This document shows, one piece after another, positions 12,892 through 25,127 of a stretch of DNA of 64,000 nucleotides; position 1 is the first letter of the stretch; each line of letters opens with the position of its first letter. The stretch comes from Physcomitrium patens (lineage: Eukaryota > Streptophyta > Bryopsida > Funariales > Funariaceae), in assembly GCF_000002425.4 (NCBI RefSeq), contig NC_037267.1:10119398-10183397 (forward strand). The letters run 5' to 3'. A program made the translations under genes and the position numbers. A model generated the notes under the pieces. That model did no database searches, was not told the origin of the DNA, and worked only from the letters and a program-made list of their open reading frames with translations.

Positions 12892-13230
12892 ATGCACTTC
12901 AGGAATTTTGAAGAATTTTGGCCCTTTTATGTCAACCAACATTCAAATGCATCGACACGGAGATGGCATTTCTGTGCAACCGGTTGCGCGACTCTGTTTT
13001 TGATAGCTGGAATTGTAATAAAATGGTGGCTCCTGTTCTTCGCTCCTATGTTTGGGTACGGGCTTGCCTGGTACAGCCATTTCTTCATTGAAGGGAATAC
13101 ACCAGCCTCTTTCGGTCATCCAATATGGTCCTTGATTTGCGACTATAAAATGTTTTTCTTGATGCTGACTGGTCGAATGGATCGTGAGATAAAGTGGCTA
13201 GGGAAAAGGCCCATGATTCAGGTTTCATAA
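12892..13230 (+). CDS. Mpo1-like / DUF962 (YGL010w-type) membrane protein
   Basis: A single exon of 112 residues. An in-frame GTG lies 12 bp upstream, but the ATG at 12892 is the first true start. The protein begins with a short amphipathic stretch containing FYVNQHSN, then hydrophobic segments at about 29-43 and 46-60, then WYSHFFIEGNTP and FGHP. This is the pattern of the small DUF962/Mpo1-like family. Yeast Mpo1 is an ER iron-dependent dioxygenase of 2-hydroxy fatty acids in phytosphingosine breakdown. Four histidines (H17, H26, H63, H76) sit where a di-iron or iron centre would need ligands; this is inference from the family. Length agrees with the short plant members. Substrate in plants is not shown by the sequence. 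Confidence 0.85.
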   Translation: MHFRNFEEFWPFYVNQHSNASTRRWHFCATGCATLFLIAGIVIKWWLLFFAPMFGYGLAWYSHFFIEGNTPASFGHPIWSLICDYKMFFLMLTGRMDREIKWLGKRPMIQVS

Positions 13231-13557
13231 CCAATTTCTTCTTCATTGAAGACTTACTTTGTTTGTACAGACATGGCAGAGTTGTTTGTCATTGTACTTG
13301 GTTCCATGGTGGACAGTCAGATTCAGACATCGGAATCAGAAGTTGTGTTCTGTTTTCTACCGTGGTGGCGCTTTCTTTGCCATCCTTTAGAAGGGCGGTC
13401 CAGTACTGGGTCAACCTTCTGTGTGTAGCAAGAAGTCTCCTAGCAGGCTTGCCCAATTAGTTGCTCTGTTATTCATGTTGTTGCGAGATGTATCATCCAC
13501 GCCTGGAACATAGATTCGTGAACTCGCTGTCTTTGGTGTTTCATGGTTCATAATTGC

Positions 13558-13563
13558 AATAAA
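13558..13563 (+). terminator. Candidate poly(A) signal AATAAA
   Basis: A canonical AATAAA lies about 330 bp after the stop of the Mpo1-like gene, in sequence that looks like a 3' UTR. Confidence 0.45.
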
Positions 13564-15205
13564 GAGCGTTCCAGGCCTTGTGCTTTCCGTTAGTGCTCTC
13601 AAGCTTCCAAACTAAATCGTTCCAGCTCTTATCAATTCGCAGTTTTGTTATTATTGGTGTTTTCATATTTTTAGGTGTACCCACCTAGGTTACAGGTGGC
13701 TTATCCATTTGACAAGATGCGCTACAATCAGTTCATCAGTCATGAGTGTTATTGTGCTCTTGCAAGTAGTCCATATTCAGCGCTAACTTGGGGTTGATTC
13801 AGGCGAGTGGACTTATTGACGGAAGGATAGACTTTAGTGCGAAGCAAAAAAAAACCAGGATTCTTCTACGGCGACAATCCTCCCGACGCCACTGTATCCG
13901 TCGTGATTAGAATGGTCTACCGGCAGCTTAGTAGACGACTTATGGAAAGGTGCAGGGCGGAGTGTTAATTGGATGCATACTTTTATCGGACATTCATGTG
14001 GACAGGTCTCAAGGCCTGAGATTTTCGAGATCCAGCTGGTGGCTTCCTTACAACTTGGTTCGTCAGCACTGCCCTGCAGAGCCGTGGTGGTTTCCTATTA
14101 AGCATTCACGTGGAGTGATGATATGTCTAAATGATAGATTGTGTCTATGATTGGACCAAGGCTTTGCTGTTGAAGTTGTGTTAAAGATACTATTAGTGCT
14201 GATCATAAGCATTCGTCGCAATCTGCAGGTGCATCAGTATGTATCGAGGTTGTTCGATTTATTTATCTCTTTATTTATTTATTTAGCTCGCTGGTTATAC
14301 CAATTATATTTACTATTCCACGCATTTATTTGAGTCACTGTCAGTGCGGAGGTTGTCTCTGCAGCATTGTTTGATTTACTGACGATATTGGAACCTGCGG
14401 GGGTTTTAAGGTCCTCAGAGGAACTTTAACATCAGATTTGATCATCAAAATCTGGAACTTCAACGTCACGTTACTAGCCAACCTACGGGATACAGTCACT
14501 TGAGAATGTCTCACTTACGATGTAGTGCTTGCTTATGTACCCTATTATCTACAATATAACCTTTGCATGGGGTGCTTTCTGGTTCTACAGGATAGGTGTT
14601 GAAAGAGAATTTGACCTTAATGAAGATCAAATTCAACATCACATGATTTGATTCCAATGGCAACGTGAAGAGAGGGCAGGTACTCGTGATTATAGTAGAA
14701 TACTGATGTGATTTTTTAGGCATGCTGATTTTGATCCGCCTCTATTCTCAGACTTCGATATCTTATGTGCAAGTGAAGAATTCTTAGTGCTTTTTCAACA
14801 CAAGGGTGTGCGAGAATAATGCTCTTCCTTGAAGGCTAAATAGAAACACCATTGAAATTGTTGTCGAACAATTTTCGTGTGATCTGCGTCTGGTACTAAG
14901 CAGGAATTATTATTAGTGAGAAATCTGTAGGATATGTAGCCGTCGAAGGAGAACTTTCTAGTTGATTCTCTGGGTCAACATGAAGATCCAGACAGTTGCT
15001 TTCCAAAGGTTGACAATCTGACCCAAGAACTTACTCCCTCTTCTTCACAAAGTTCCAAATTTTACTTCATTTATTGGCATCAAAGGAATTCTTTTGTTCC
15101 AACCAGAGTTGATTAAAAATTGTGGTTCAATTGAAGTAGAAGTTCAGCATGAGTTTTGGAATGTTGAATGGTTTTTTCAATACTTTTTTTAAAATTATTT
15201 GAGGG

Positions 15206-15231
15206 ATATATATATATATATATATATATAT
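15206..15231. repeat. (TA)n microsatellite followed by TACA repeats
   Basis: About 13 TA units, then TACATACATACACA. Confidence 0.8.
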
Positions 15232-15793
15232 TTACATACATACATACACATTCACTTGCTCACTTACTCAGTGCTTGTGTCAATTGTTTTTGTCAAGCAA
15301 GGCATAGGTTTTATGGCTTGATATGACTTCTATGATTTATTTGTACTGTTTTTTTCTAAGATGTTCATCCATTAGGACTTTTGGTACCTTGATGTTGCTC
15401 AGGGTTTACAAAGAAATAAATGCACACATATATTATGATTATTAGACATTTTGCACAATTAGCTAATGTTTAGGAGTTAATATTCAAAGGGGCAAACAAT
15501 CATGTAGATAATTGGTGGGGTTGCTGTATGCTTTTTGTCATGGACATATGTTTTTAGATGTCTATTCATGGAGAACATTTATTTAAAAAGAATTACAAAA
15601 TATGTCCTATTCTTATTGGGATTTTGTGAGAAGAGACTATGTGATTAGAACTTGAATTGTTAACCTCTTTGGTGCACTACAATCCATCTGAGGTTGTCTT
15701 GTACTAAAATTACAAGATTTCACAAATTGGATTTTAATTTGGTTGAACCCTCTATGTGAAATAAACTTTGGCACAGAGTAAATTTGTGACATG

Positions 15794-15819
15794 TTTTTTT
15801 TTTTTTTTTTTTTTTTTTT
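15794..15819. repeat. T26 homopolymer
   Basis: Uninterrupted T run in AT-rich intergenic sequence. Confidence 0.85.
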
Positions 15820-16250
15820 GATAATGTAATAAGATCCTTATCCTTACTTTTATATTATATTATATCATTAAATAACAAAATAAAGTAATGATACAATATA
15901 AATTGCATCTTTATCCTTACTTTCATTGATAAAAATAGTTTCAAAATAATATAATTGTAAAAATGTACAAATATTGTTGAGCAAAACTATACAATATGTT
16001 TATTTGATTTGATTTGATTTTATTTGTGTCTTTCAATTTTACTCTTAGGAATACTGATCAAAAAAATCATAGATTGATACTATTTGTGCTTACTTTCATA
16101 TACACATACATGCAAAGAACAAGTAGCCCCTAAAAAAATAAATATTCTACAATACTTCTCCTTTCATTAGACAAAAAAATATTTTTCTCATCCGTTTGCA
16201 AACCCAACTAATCATCCATCAAATCATCCATTCATTCATCCCTCCAAAGC

Positions 16251-16889
16251 AAGGGGGAGTTCTCATTCGTCGCCACTCAAACCCGTCAACAGAAAATGTC
16301 CCCCAATCAATAATCCCGCCCCAAAACAGTCCAAGTCAAGGAAGTACGGGATGAACGATAAATAAATGAGAACATTAACTCATCCAAATGGTGGATGAAG
16401 ATGAGGAGAAATAGAAGAGTTCGACATTCTTCTTCTTCTTCTTCCCCATCATTTATTTTCTCGGGCCTCATATGTCTGCTCTTCACGAGCTCAGGGTCGC
16501 CTTCTTCACTTGTCAGACCAATTCCGAGATCGCGGGCTCCTGGTCATGTCATGGCTTGGTCGTCTTGTCTAATTCTAGAGGGCGTTTCTCATAGTTTCGG
16601 ATTTTCGGTGTTTGTGCTTTGGTTTCGGTAACACGAGAACCTGACAATAGGTGCGAAGCTGCAGTGAAAATGATTGCTTGGTGTTGCTCTTGAGGGGAGG
16701 GAGCGAGTCTGTCTTTTGAACCGGGCAGGGAGAGTTTTTTGTAAGTCTCTAATTCGGTCCTTACCTCTTTTTTGTGCTGATTTTGAAGTTGATTTTTTTT
16801 GGTTGGAGTAATTGTTTGTTAAGTAATTTATTACTGTGATATTTGTTTGTGATCACTTTCGCCTCTACAATCTGATTTGGAGGGATTGC

Positions 16890-16924
<35 letters not shown>

Positions 16925-17788
16925 GATCTAGACGAGTTGAGATAGGACTATAAATTTGAAGTGTTTGCAGCTGGAATCGGAACGCATTGTGTACCGTCTA
17001 AGTAAAGCAGGTATATCTTGAGCGTTGAAGCGAATGTACAGTGAGCCGTACAAAGCCTTTCAAACCCTACCGGAAAACTGTAGAGTGATTTTTTTTTGAA
17101 GCAGTAAAATATAAATGAATTTTACCTTTCGATGGTCTCTAAAATATTTTGACGCTGCTAGCAGTGTCGTGCTGCCATGCGAAGTTTTGTATGCTGAAAC
17201 TATTGAAACCGTTGGTTAAAAGAGTGATTAATTTTGTTGTGGAGCTGTAGAAAGCATTCCCTTCCACGTATCCTAGGTCTCTGAAATGAATATTGATATA
17301 TGCAGAACGATCGTTGCTGACTGAGAGGTGTTCAAATATCACTTTAGTTGCACGTATTCATTGGATAAAGTTTATTCATTACTTTTGCCGTTGAGGATTT
17401 CATGCTGTCATGCGGAAGATCATTCTGTTGGATTGTCATTTCGGTGTAGACTATGTGATATTTTAAGGATATGTGAAATACACAAATTTTTGGTTCAAGT
17501 TGAATGCTGGTGTACACGATGAATTTGGCACTGCATCTCTTGAGCTGGATTGCTTGGGCATTTGCTAGCCACTTAATTGTAAAGAGCTTGTAGATTTGCA
17601 GTAGATTTTTTTCTTCAGTAATGGCACCGTCTTTTCAAACTTCTTGGTCATATTATTGAAATCTTGTAAGATGAGAATGTTGTGTCAACGTCTGATGATT
17701 CTGGTGCTACAATATTGATACGAAGCGCTGATGTCCAGAGTTATAACCGGCTTTCACTAAGTTTGAGACTAGGCGCCAAATCACTGCC
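16251..17788 (+). promoter_or_regulatory. Probable promoter and 5' leader of the pantothenate kinase gene
   Basis: Genic composition begins near 16250. A good donor, GTAAGTCTC, lies at about 16741, just after a purine-rich segment. A leader intron, spliced somewhere before the ATG at 17789, is likely. The T29 run at 16893-16921 would then be intronic. No acceptor could be chosen with confidence. Confidence 0.4.
16893..16921. repeat. T29 homopolymer
   Basis: Uninterrupted T run, probably inside a leader intron. Confidence 0.85.
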
Positions 17789-20700
17789 ATGGCTAGCAGT
17801 AATCCACCACCAGACAACGGTGAGGATCCTGTTGGTTCAAGAAATCTACCTGTGAGGCCGGTGCTTGACCTTCGCGGGGCTGCCATTCAGGGTTCCCACG
17901 AGGACAGGAATCCTAGCATTCTGCTTCCAAATCAAACCGAGGAGATTTCGCATTTTGCGGTTGATTTGGGGGGATCTTTGATCAAAGTTGTGTATTTCTC
18001 CCGTCGCGCAGATCGAGAGGCAACGAATTCTGGGAACAGGGCACTGTCGCCCATTAGGAAATTGGATCACTTGAAGAGGGGCGGGTTTGAGGCCGGGTTG
18101 CGACGGTATGGGGGTTTTCCGATCCTTGGAGGGAGGTTACATTTTGTGAAATTTGAGACTAGTAAGGTAAACGATTGTTTGGACTTCATTCTTTCGAAGC
18201 AGCTTCATTTGTGTGATAAGAGGGATGCAAAAGGTGGTGTTATCAAGGCTACAGGAGGCGGAGCGTTTAAGTTTGCGGACGTATTTAAGGAGCGGCTAGG
18301 GGTTACCATCGACAAGGAGGATGAGATGGGATGCTTGGTAGCAGGTGCAAATTTTTTGTTGCGGGCGATAAGGGACGAGGCTTTTACTCACCTCGAAGGG
18401 GAAAAGAAGTTTGTACAAATTGATCATAATGATTTGTATCCATACTTGTTGGTGAATATTGGGTCTGGCGTGAGTATGATCAAAGTGGATGGTGACGGGC
18501 AGTACGAAAGGGTCAGTGGAACGAACGTCGGTGGTGGTACATTTTGGGGTCTTGGTCGGTTGCTTACTAAGTGCAAGAACTTTGACGAGATTTTGGAACT
18601 CAGCCAGGGTGGTGACAACAGCGCAATTGACATGCTGGTTGGGGATATTTACGGTGGCCTTGATTACTCGAAGATTGGCTTGTCAGCGTCCACTATAGCA
18701 TCAAGTTTTGGGAAGGTGATTGCCCAAGACAAAGACTTATCTGAATATAGGAGGGAGGATATTGCGCTATCGCTTCTGCGGATGATTTCATACAACATTG
18801 GGCAGGTTGCATACTTGAATGCTCTGCGGTATGGATTGAAGCGCATCTTTTTCGGTGGCTTCTTCATCAGAGGACACGCATATACGATGGATACCATGTC
18901 ATTTGCTATACGATATTGGTCCAAAGGCGAAGCTCAAGCCATGTTTCTGCGACATGAGGGCTTTTTAGGCGCACTTGGGGCGTTTCTGAGTTATGACAAG
19001 CACGGATTATCTAATCTAACTGCTCACCAGTGTGTTGAAAGGTTTCCGATGGGAGCTCCATATGCAAAAGGGGAGATTTATGGACCTCCAATTCGTGATC
19101 TCAATGGAAAAATCACGTGGATGGACAAGTTTGTAAGTAAAGGGAATGAAATTACTGCTCCGGTCCCAACAACATTCCCCGGAACGACGGGACTTGGAGG
19201 ATTTGAGCGACCTCTTGCGGCTCTTGGGCGTTCAGTCTCCCTTCGTTCAGATGCAAGCGCGGCTCTGAATGTTGGAGTCCTTCATCTTGTACCATCTCTT
19301 GAGCCTTTTCCTCTTCTAGCTGATATCCAGAGCTATGAACCGAATACCATTGATTTAAGTGATCAGTCAGAGCGTGAGTATTGGCTTAAGGTTCTTGCCA
19401 GCAATCTTCCTGATCTTGTCGAGAAGGCTGTGGCAAGCGAAGGTGGCACTTCGGATGCAAAAAGGCGAGGCGATGCCTTTGCTCGTGCGTTTAAGGCTCA
19501 TTTAGCCAGGTTGGAAAGAATCAACTGACTCTTTCATTGTTATTTCTGCCTCTCTAGTTTTCACTAGCTTTACTATGATGAGTGGTGCACTATATCTCCA
19601 TGTTTCTTGTGCACTATAACTGATGTTAAACCTTCTGCATCTCCAGGTTGCGGGAAGAACCAGCAGCGTATGGACAACTAGGGTTAGCCAATCTCTTAGA
19701 GATGCGAGAAGAATGTCTACGCGAATTTCATTTCGAAGACGTCTATTTGGCCATCAAACAACGAGAAAACGAAGCTTCAATGGTCGTGCTACCAGATCTG
19801 TTAGCGGAGCTTGATAGTCTTGCACCCTCTGCAAGGCTTCTAGCGCTGATTGAAGGCGTTTTAGCTGCAAATATTTTCGACTGGGGTTCTCGTGCATGCG
19901 TAGAACTCTATCGCAGCGGGACTATTCTTGAAATATATAGAATGAGCCGAAATAAGATGAAAAGGCCATGGCGAGTGGATGATTTTGATTCTTTTAGTCG
20001 AAGGATGATTGTTGACAATGATACAGGAGTCCCACTGAAACCCCATAAACGTGCACTCTTGTTTGTTGACAACTCAGGAGCCGATATTGTCCTTGGGATG
20101 ATTCCATTAGCCCGGGAGCTTCTCAGGAGAGGGACGGAGGTTGTGCTGGTGGCAAATTCTCTTCCTGCAATCAATGATGTTACAGCCGTTGAGCTGCCGA
20201 GCATTGTGGTAGCTGCAGCTAAGCACTGTGAAATCTTACGAAGAGCTGCTACTGCTGGTGGGCTTCTAGTGGACGTGCTTGATGACGGTCAGTTCTAACC
20301 CTGATAGTTTGATGATTTGCTTCAAGATGTGAATAGTCACTTTAAGGCTGGGCACAGCCATCAAACTCTTCTCCCTTTTTTTTTATTTTGGGCATATATG
20401 ACATTCTATTCGGATGGTTCGCCTTTCCCTAAGTTCGGTTGGGAGTATGGCAATCAAACGCATCTGGAATTTGAGGGATAAAGTACTTGAGGCTTAACAA
20501 TGCTAGCTATTTCGTCGACTCCCAATGTCACAAGTGTATGTCCTGAATTGTTTCGTGAGTTTGAACCACCAATTAAACTTGACGATAATGATGGCAGGTT
20601 TGACAGAGAAGGATCTGGCTGCAGTTCCCTTTTTAACTGTGGTCGAAAATGGCTGTGGTAGCCCGTGCATTGATTTTCGACAGGTCAGCTCAGAGCTGGC

Positions 20701-20893
20701 TTCCTTGGCCGAGGACACGGACCTGGTTGTGTTGGAGGGTATGGGTCGTGCACTACATACGAATTTTAATGCCAAGTTTAAGTGTGATGTTTTGAAGCTG
20801 GCGATGGTTAAGAACCAACGGTTGGCACAGCAAATCATCAGCGGTTCCATCTATGATTGTGTATGCAGATTTGAGCCTAAAGAGCGTTTTTAA
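17789..20893 (+). CDS. PANK2: Pantothenate kinase 2, PanK-DUF89 fusion
   Basis: Exons are 17789-19509, 19647-20287 and 20598-20893, giving 885 residues with closed frame and consensus sites. Residues about 52-410 form a type II PanK fold: the phosphate loop HFAVDLGGSLIK starts at 55, then ATGGGAFKF at 154, NIGSGVS at 223 and GGGTFWGLG at 248. PanK phosphorylates pantothenate, the first step to CoA. The Glu and Arg lost in inactive mammalian PANK4 are both present here (E179 in EDEMGCLV, R241 in ERVSGTN), so the kinase should be active. Residues about 575-885 are a DUF89 metal-dependent phosphatase domain with DNSGAD (715-720), VANSLPAINDVT, VENGCGSPC and VLEGMGR..HTN. In plants this fusion is known as PANK2, where the DUF89 half is proposed to dephosphorylate 4'-phosphopantetheine or damaged forms. 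No transit peptide is apparent, so a cytosolic site is likely. Confidence 0.95.
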
Positions 20894-22100
20894 ATTATGG
20901 CTAGGCTAATATTGACACAGCCTCCCGTTCTTTCCTTAAGTATGTCAATGCTTATTGAGGCGCCGAGAAAGTGCCTAATAATCTGCAATAGGACTTTGTG
21001 TTGGTTTGCTCCGATTAGCAGCTGGCAGGTGGTTGATGATTCTGTACAAAAGCAAACTGAACTAATCTTTGATTGATTATATTTGCTGTAGCGTGGCTTG
21101 TGATACATTCTTGATAGCGGCCAGCCTTTATTTAGTCGGTGATGGAACATCAGCGCATATTCCATGCCGTGATTTTAAACTACCACTTCCGAGCAAAGCC
21201 ACGCGTATATAAAAAATATGTTTCCTAATTCAAGGAAAGCGATTTTGGCCTAAAATAGTTTTTGGATCTAATTCTCGAGTTTAAGTTTTCTTTGGATTCA
21301 GGATCTTGATGAGTTGCTGGCTATTGCCAGCGTTCTTGAACATTTGAAAGTGCCTATTAACCCTTTTTTTAGTGTTTTTGAACCATAATTCTTTTTGTTT
21401 TTAGTTTTAAAATATATATTTATTTCTTCCTTTAAATTATTTTCTGGCTGATTCTGCATAAGAAAGGTACAGAAATTTTATTGATATAAATGGTGTAGGT
21501 GTTGTAAATACATTCGTGATGCAAATAATTACAAGTACCTTGGGTCTATGGAATTTGTTTTAAAAATCAAAAGGTTTATCCTAACTTTTTTATCCTAATT
21601 ACTATTTTCTAAAAAATCATATAGACTCAAAAAATTTCAAGCCACAAATAATCTCGTTACATTAATAATACTTAATAAATAAGAACTATTGTAATTCTTG
21701 TGGTCCAAGAAATGAAATTTAAAAAATAAGTTCAATTCTATAACTTAAACTGTTTGTCCTGCAACACATGTGGACTCTCTTGTGCTTCAGTGGTAGTTTA
21801 AGACTATTGGACTAAAAAAAGCCACTATTCTAATCTTGTTTTATCTTAGAAATATATCTTCTTTTGATTTCTTTGATTAAGTTTTTATTTAAAAAAATAT
21901 TATTAAATTAATAATGACATGTACATAGATTCATGTTTTTGGCACTATTACTTGATTCTCTTTTATACTCCATTCTTGTTAAATATGTTGATTAGCTTGG
22001 TAGAGAGGCCTGGAATGAGAAAAATATATTAGTCATTTGAGATTAAATAGGAAAATTTTCTAAAGATTCTTATTTATAATTTAAGTATACTTAAATTGTA
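20894..22100. other. 3' UTR and AT-rich spacer
   Basis: Genic-looking 3' flank to about 21350, then AT-rich sequence to about 22100. A short segment at 21301-21387 after a TTCAG acceptor-like site reads DLDELLAIASVLEHLKVPIN and ends at a TAA. It could be a stray or alternative last exon, or chance. Confidence 0.4.
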
Positions 22101-23301
22101 ATTTTATGAAAAACGTTCATCCATAGCTGCGATTCGTCATCCACATCCTCACCCAACATGGCGGAATGCTGATAGCGACGAGAACTCTGATAAGGTCCAA
22201 ATTTTTGATTCCACAAGCTGTTTGCATGCATGCGTGTTGCGGCGAATTCGACCCCTCAAATCGTCGAAAATTGAGAGCAGTGTCTTGAATCCCGATAATC
22301 TTACGCATTTGAGAGATTGCACTGCAAGAAACCGTTTCCGGTTGCGCCTCCCTTGTCGGCTACTGCTTGAGCGTGGCGCTCACGCCTTGTGTGCGACCCA
22401 TTCGTGAAGCCATGTGTGCAGGTCGGAGACGATTGGCGTTGTTAGCGTGTAACGCGATGTGGGTGAGCGTTGGCCGAACCCAGAATGGCCATGACGAGCT
22501 TCAAACCTAGCTTGCGCTCTTCGAAGCATCGGACGCAAGGGCCCTTTGCGACAACCAATAAGGGGAAATACTCTTCAAGGACTGATCTGTGAGCGCTAGG
22601 TGGACATCAACGTTCAGATTCTGCCCCAAAATTGCCGCGATTGGGCGAAAGAATTGACATCGCGTGCGTTTAAGGAGGTCTACTCGAAAGCTTCCAAGAT
22701 CACTGCCAATGCGTAGAAGCTTCACTGCACTCTGTTACGAATTTTTGGGTGTGCACGGCGATCGCGGAGTCTTGATGTCATGGATGAATCGTGGATGGTG
22801 ACGAACACATTCGTCATTGAAGAAGTTCTAACCAACACGAAATGGTGTTGTAGGTTCACGGCCGGAGACTCACGGACTGCAGCAGAATTCATAGGAATTT
22901 TGGGTTGGTGGGGTTCGTAAGGTAGATCACATGAGTTCTGGACAGTATAGAAAGTGAGGAAAGAGGAAGGGTTTCTTACAATTCTCAGGAAAATCTATTG
23001 TTCTCTTCGTTAGGTTTCGAGTTCAGAGCGGTTCATGAATTGCACTTGGCCTCATTCCACTTTATGGTCACTGTCTCTTGAGATTTTGCGGGTATCTTGA
23101 TGATTTTCTTTCTGTTTGACGTTGTTCCCATAATAGTTTCGTTCCTGTTGAATTTTGCATCAGGGCGGTTCTTCCCATGTGCCTTCGGCAATCACAGTCT
23201 CGCAATTGCTTAGTGTATGAAAAACTTCTTTCGTTGAGTTTGAGTGAACAGATAAGTCGTGAGGAATTGAATGTCAAATGGGTTGAGTTTGATTGCCGGC
23301 C
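22101..23301 (+). promoter_or_regulatory. Probable promoter and 5' leader of the ALIS gene
   Basis: A sharp AT-to-GC change near 22110 marks the start of the gene unit. The roughly 1.2 kb before the ATG at 23302 contains only short unconvincing frames. Confidence 0.35.
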
Positions 23302-24441
23302 ATGGCAGTGACTGCTGTAGATGGTGAATTCGTGCGGAGATTACAAAAGGAGGAGGAGGTGCAACGCTCGAGGAAAGATTCAAGACGACCGAGATACTCG
23401 AAATTCTCCCAACAAGAGCTTAGCTCGTGCAAACCCTTATTGACGCCTAGATGCACTGTCGTGTTGTTCGTTTTGGTCGGTGCGACATGCATTCTCATTG
23501 GTATGTACGCATTATACGCTTCTTGGTCGGTTGTGGAGCTTGTGAATAGGTATGACACGTTTTGTGTTATGAAACACGCAACAAGTGCAAACCCATTGAC
23601 GACAAACGAGGAGAAGTCCGCTTACATGAAAAATTACAATAAGCAGAAGAACTGCACGATCACTATGGAAATCGATAAGCTGATGACGCCACCCATTTAC
23701 GTTTACTACCAATTGGGAAACTATTTTCAGAACCATAGGCGGTATGTGAAGAGTAAGAGCGAACGGCAGCTCCGCGGACTCCCGCCCTCCAGTTCAGAGC
23801 TTAACGACTGCAAACCTCAGGACACAGCGAACGGGCAGGTTATCATCCCGTGTGGACTGATTGCATGGAGCCTCTTCAACGATTCCTTCGATTTCTCCAT
23901 CGACGACTTTAGCAGCGACAATGGTACAATATTCATTAACAAAACAGCAATCTCATGGAAGAGTGACCGGGAGGAAAGATTCAATAATACCGTGTTTCCA
24001 ACAAATTTTCCCAACAACAACCGAACCACACTTGCGAATGCTTCCCAAATTGGAGGAGCTTCGCTTGACGAGAACTTACCACTGAACCGGCACGAAGACC
24101 TCATGGTGTGGATGCGTACAGCTGCTCTTCCTACGTTTCGCAAAATCTACGGCCGCATCGAAACAGACCTGGTGCCCGGCACGAGACTGACTGTGAATAT
24201 CAATAACTTCTATAACACGTATGGCTTTGGTGGGAGCAAGAAACTCGTCCTATCCACTGTGAGTTGGGTTGGTGGGAGGAATGACTTCCTAGGGCTGTCA
24301 TACGTTGTAGTGGGATGCGTTTGTATCTTCATCGGCCTGACGTTCATGTACTTGCACTGGAAGCATCCGCGGCCCTTAGGCGACAGATCCCATCTCTCCT
24401 GGGTGCGGAAGAATGCGGCCAACTCCAGAGTGACGAGCTGA
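23302..24441 (+). CDS. ALA-interacting subunit (ALIS), CDC50/LEM3 family
   Basis: An intronless gene for 379 residues. The ATG at 23302 (GGCCATGGCAG) is preferred over an in-frame TTG 9 bp earlier. Topology is the family's: basic cytosolic N-terminus, membrane segment at about 52-74, a large lumenal loop with N-glycosylation sequons and paired cysteines, membrane segment at about 330-351, short basic tail. Family landmarks include RRPRYSKFSQQEL, PPIYVYYQLGNYFQNHRRYVKS, IPCGLIAWSLFND and YGFGGSKKLVLSTVSW..GGRNDFLG. Such proteins are the beta subunits of P4-ATPase phospholipid flippases and are needed for ER exit and activity of the ALA pumps. Usual length is about 350, so this one is slightly long. 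No defect is seen. It converges with the EI24 gene, stop codons 686 bp apart. Confidence 0.95.
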   Translation: MAVTAVDGEFVRRLQKEEEVQRSRKDSRRPRYSKFSQQELSSCKPLLTPRCTVVLFVLVGATCILIGMYALYASWSVVELVNRYDTFCVMKHATSANPLTTNEEKSAYMKNYNKQKNCTITMEIDKLMTPPIYVYYQLGNYFQNHRRYVKSKSERQLRGLPPSSSELNDCKPQDTANGQVIIPCGLIAWSLFNDSFDFSIDDFSSDNGTIFINKTAISWKSDREERFNNTVFPTNFPNNNRTTLANASQIGGASLDENLPLNRHEDLMVWMRTAALPTFRKIYGRIETDLVPGTRLTVNINNFYNTYGFGGSKKLVLSTVSWVGGRNDFLGLSYVVVGCVCIFIGLTFMYLHWKHPRPLGDRSHLSWVRKNAANSRVTS

Positions 24442-25127
24442 ATTCTCCGTTGACGCCTTGACCTATCCGAGGCCAGGACATAGATCATGCTGAACACGGT
24501 GCAGATCGCAGTTGAACTGCGGGATGCTATGTCGGCAATAACTCGAACTCATCTGTCAATCTGAATTAAACGCGACAACAATATTGCAGTTTTATGAAAG
24601 CTATGAAAGTTATGAAAGCATTTCATCAAAAGTAGGGGTGTAAATCTAGATGAAAAGGAAGGTGTAAGTGAAAACCATAAGTGCTATATAGTATCACTCG
24701 AGAATTGAGCACAAACTATCATGCCCGCAAAAGTCAACGAAAGAACTTGAGCCTTGAGCCTTTCGTTGAAAAGCGTCAACCACATGGTAAGCAGAGTAAA
24801 GAAGCAAACACAACAGCGCTGTCAAGCACAAAAAGCTGAAGTTGAACATGCACACAGTCCTTTCAGTGGAAGACGGGGAAAATAAACACCAAAAGAGAGC
24901 AGAACCGTAGTTTGTTGGTTAAATAAATTAACAAATATATACAAAAGTTATCAAATATGTTGTCTGTCGGACGAGACAGTCACAAGCAAGTGTGCTCTGC
25001 TCATAAACTTGACAACAAAAGTGGGCAACTCTACCTGTGTATCAACTGAAGATACCATACTACCTCAAACAAACTAGAACACGATCGTTTCAAAATAACT
25101 GACACCCTTTTGTAGCGAGTTCGTGTG
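24442..25127. other. Shared 3' region of two convergent genes
   Basis: This 686-bp spacer must hold the 3' UTRs of both the ALIS gene and the EI24 gene. No canonical AATAAA was fixed on either strand. Overlapping 3' ends are plausible. Confidence 0.5.

Larger units (their letters stand above)
13564..16250. other. Intergenic region, no gene recognised
   Basis: The first 1.5 kb has genic composition and may include the rest of the upstream transcript, but no frame on either strand is convincing. From about 15050 it turns AT-rich with a (TA)n run (15206-15231), CATA repeats and a T26 run (15794-15819). Confidence 0.45.

Noticed and set aside
13830..13930. Coding exon (PGFFYGDNPPDATVS-like reading)
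   Set aside because: No splice sites or start that would join it to a gene, and the reading matches nothing known to me.
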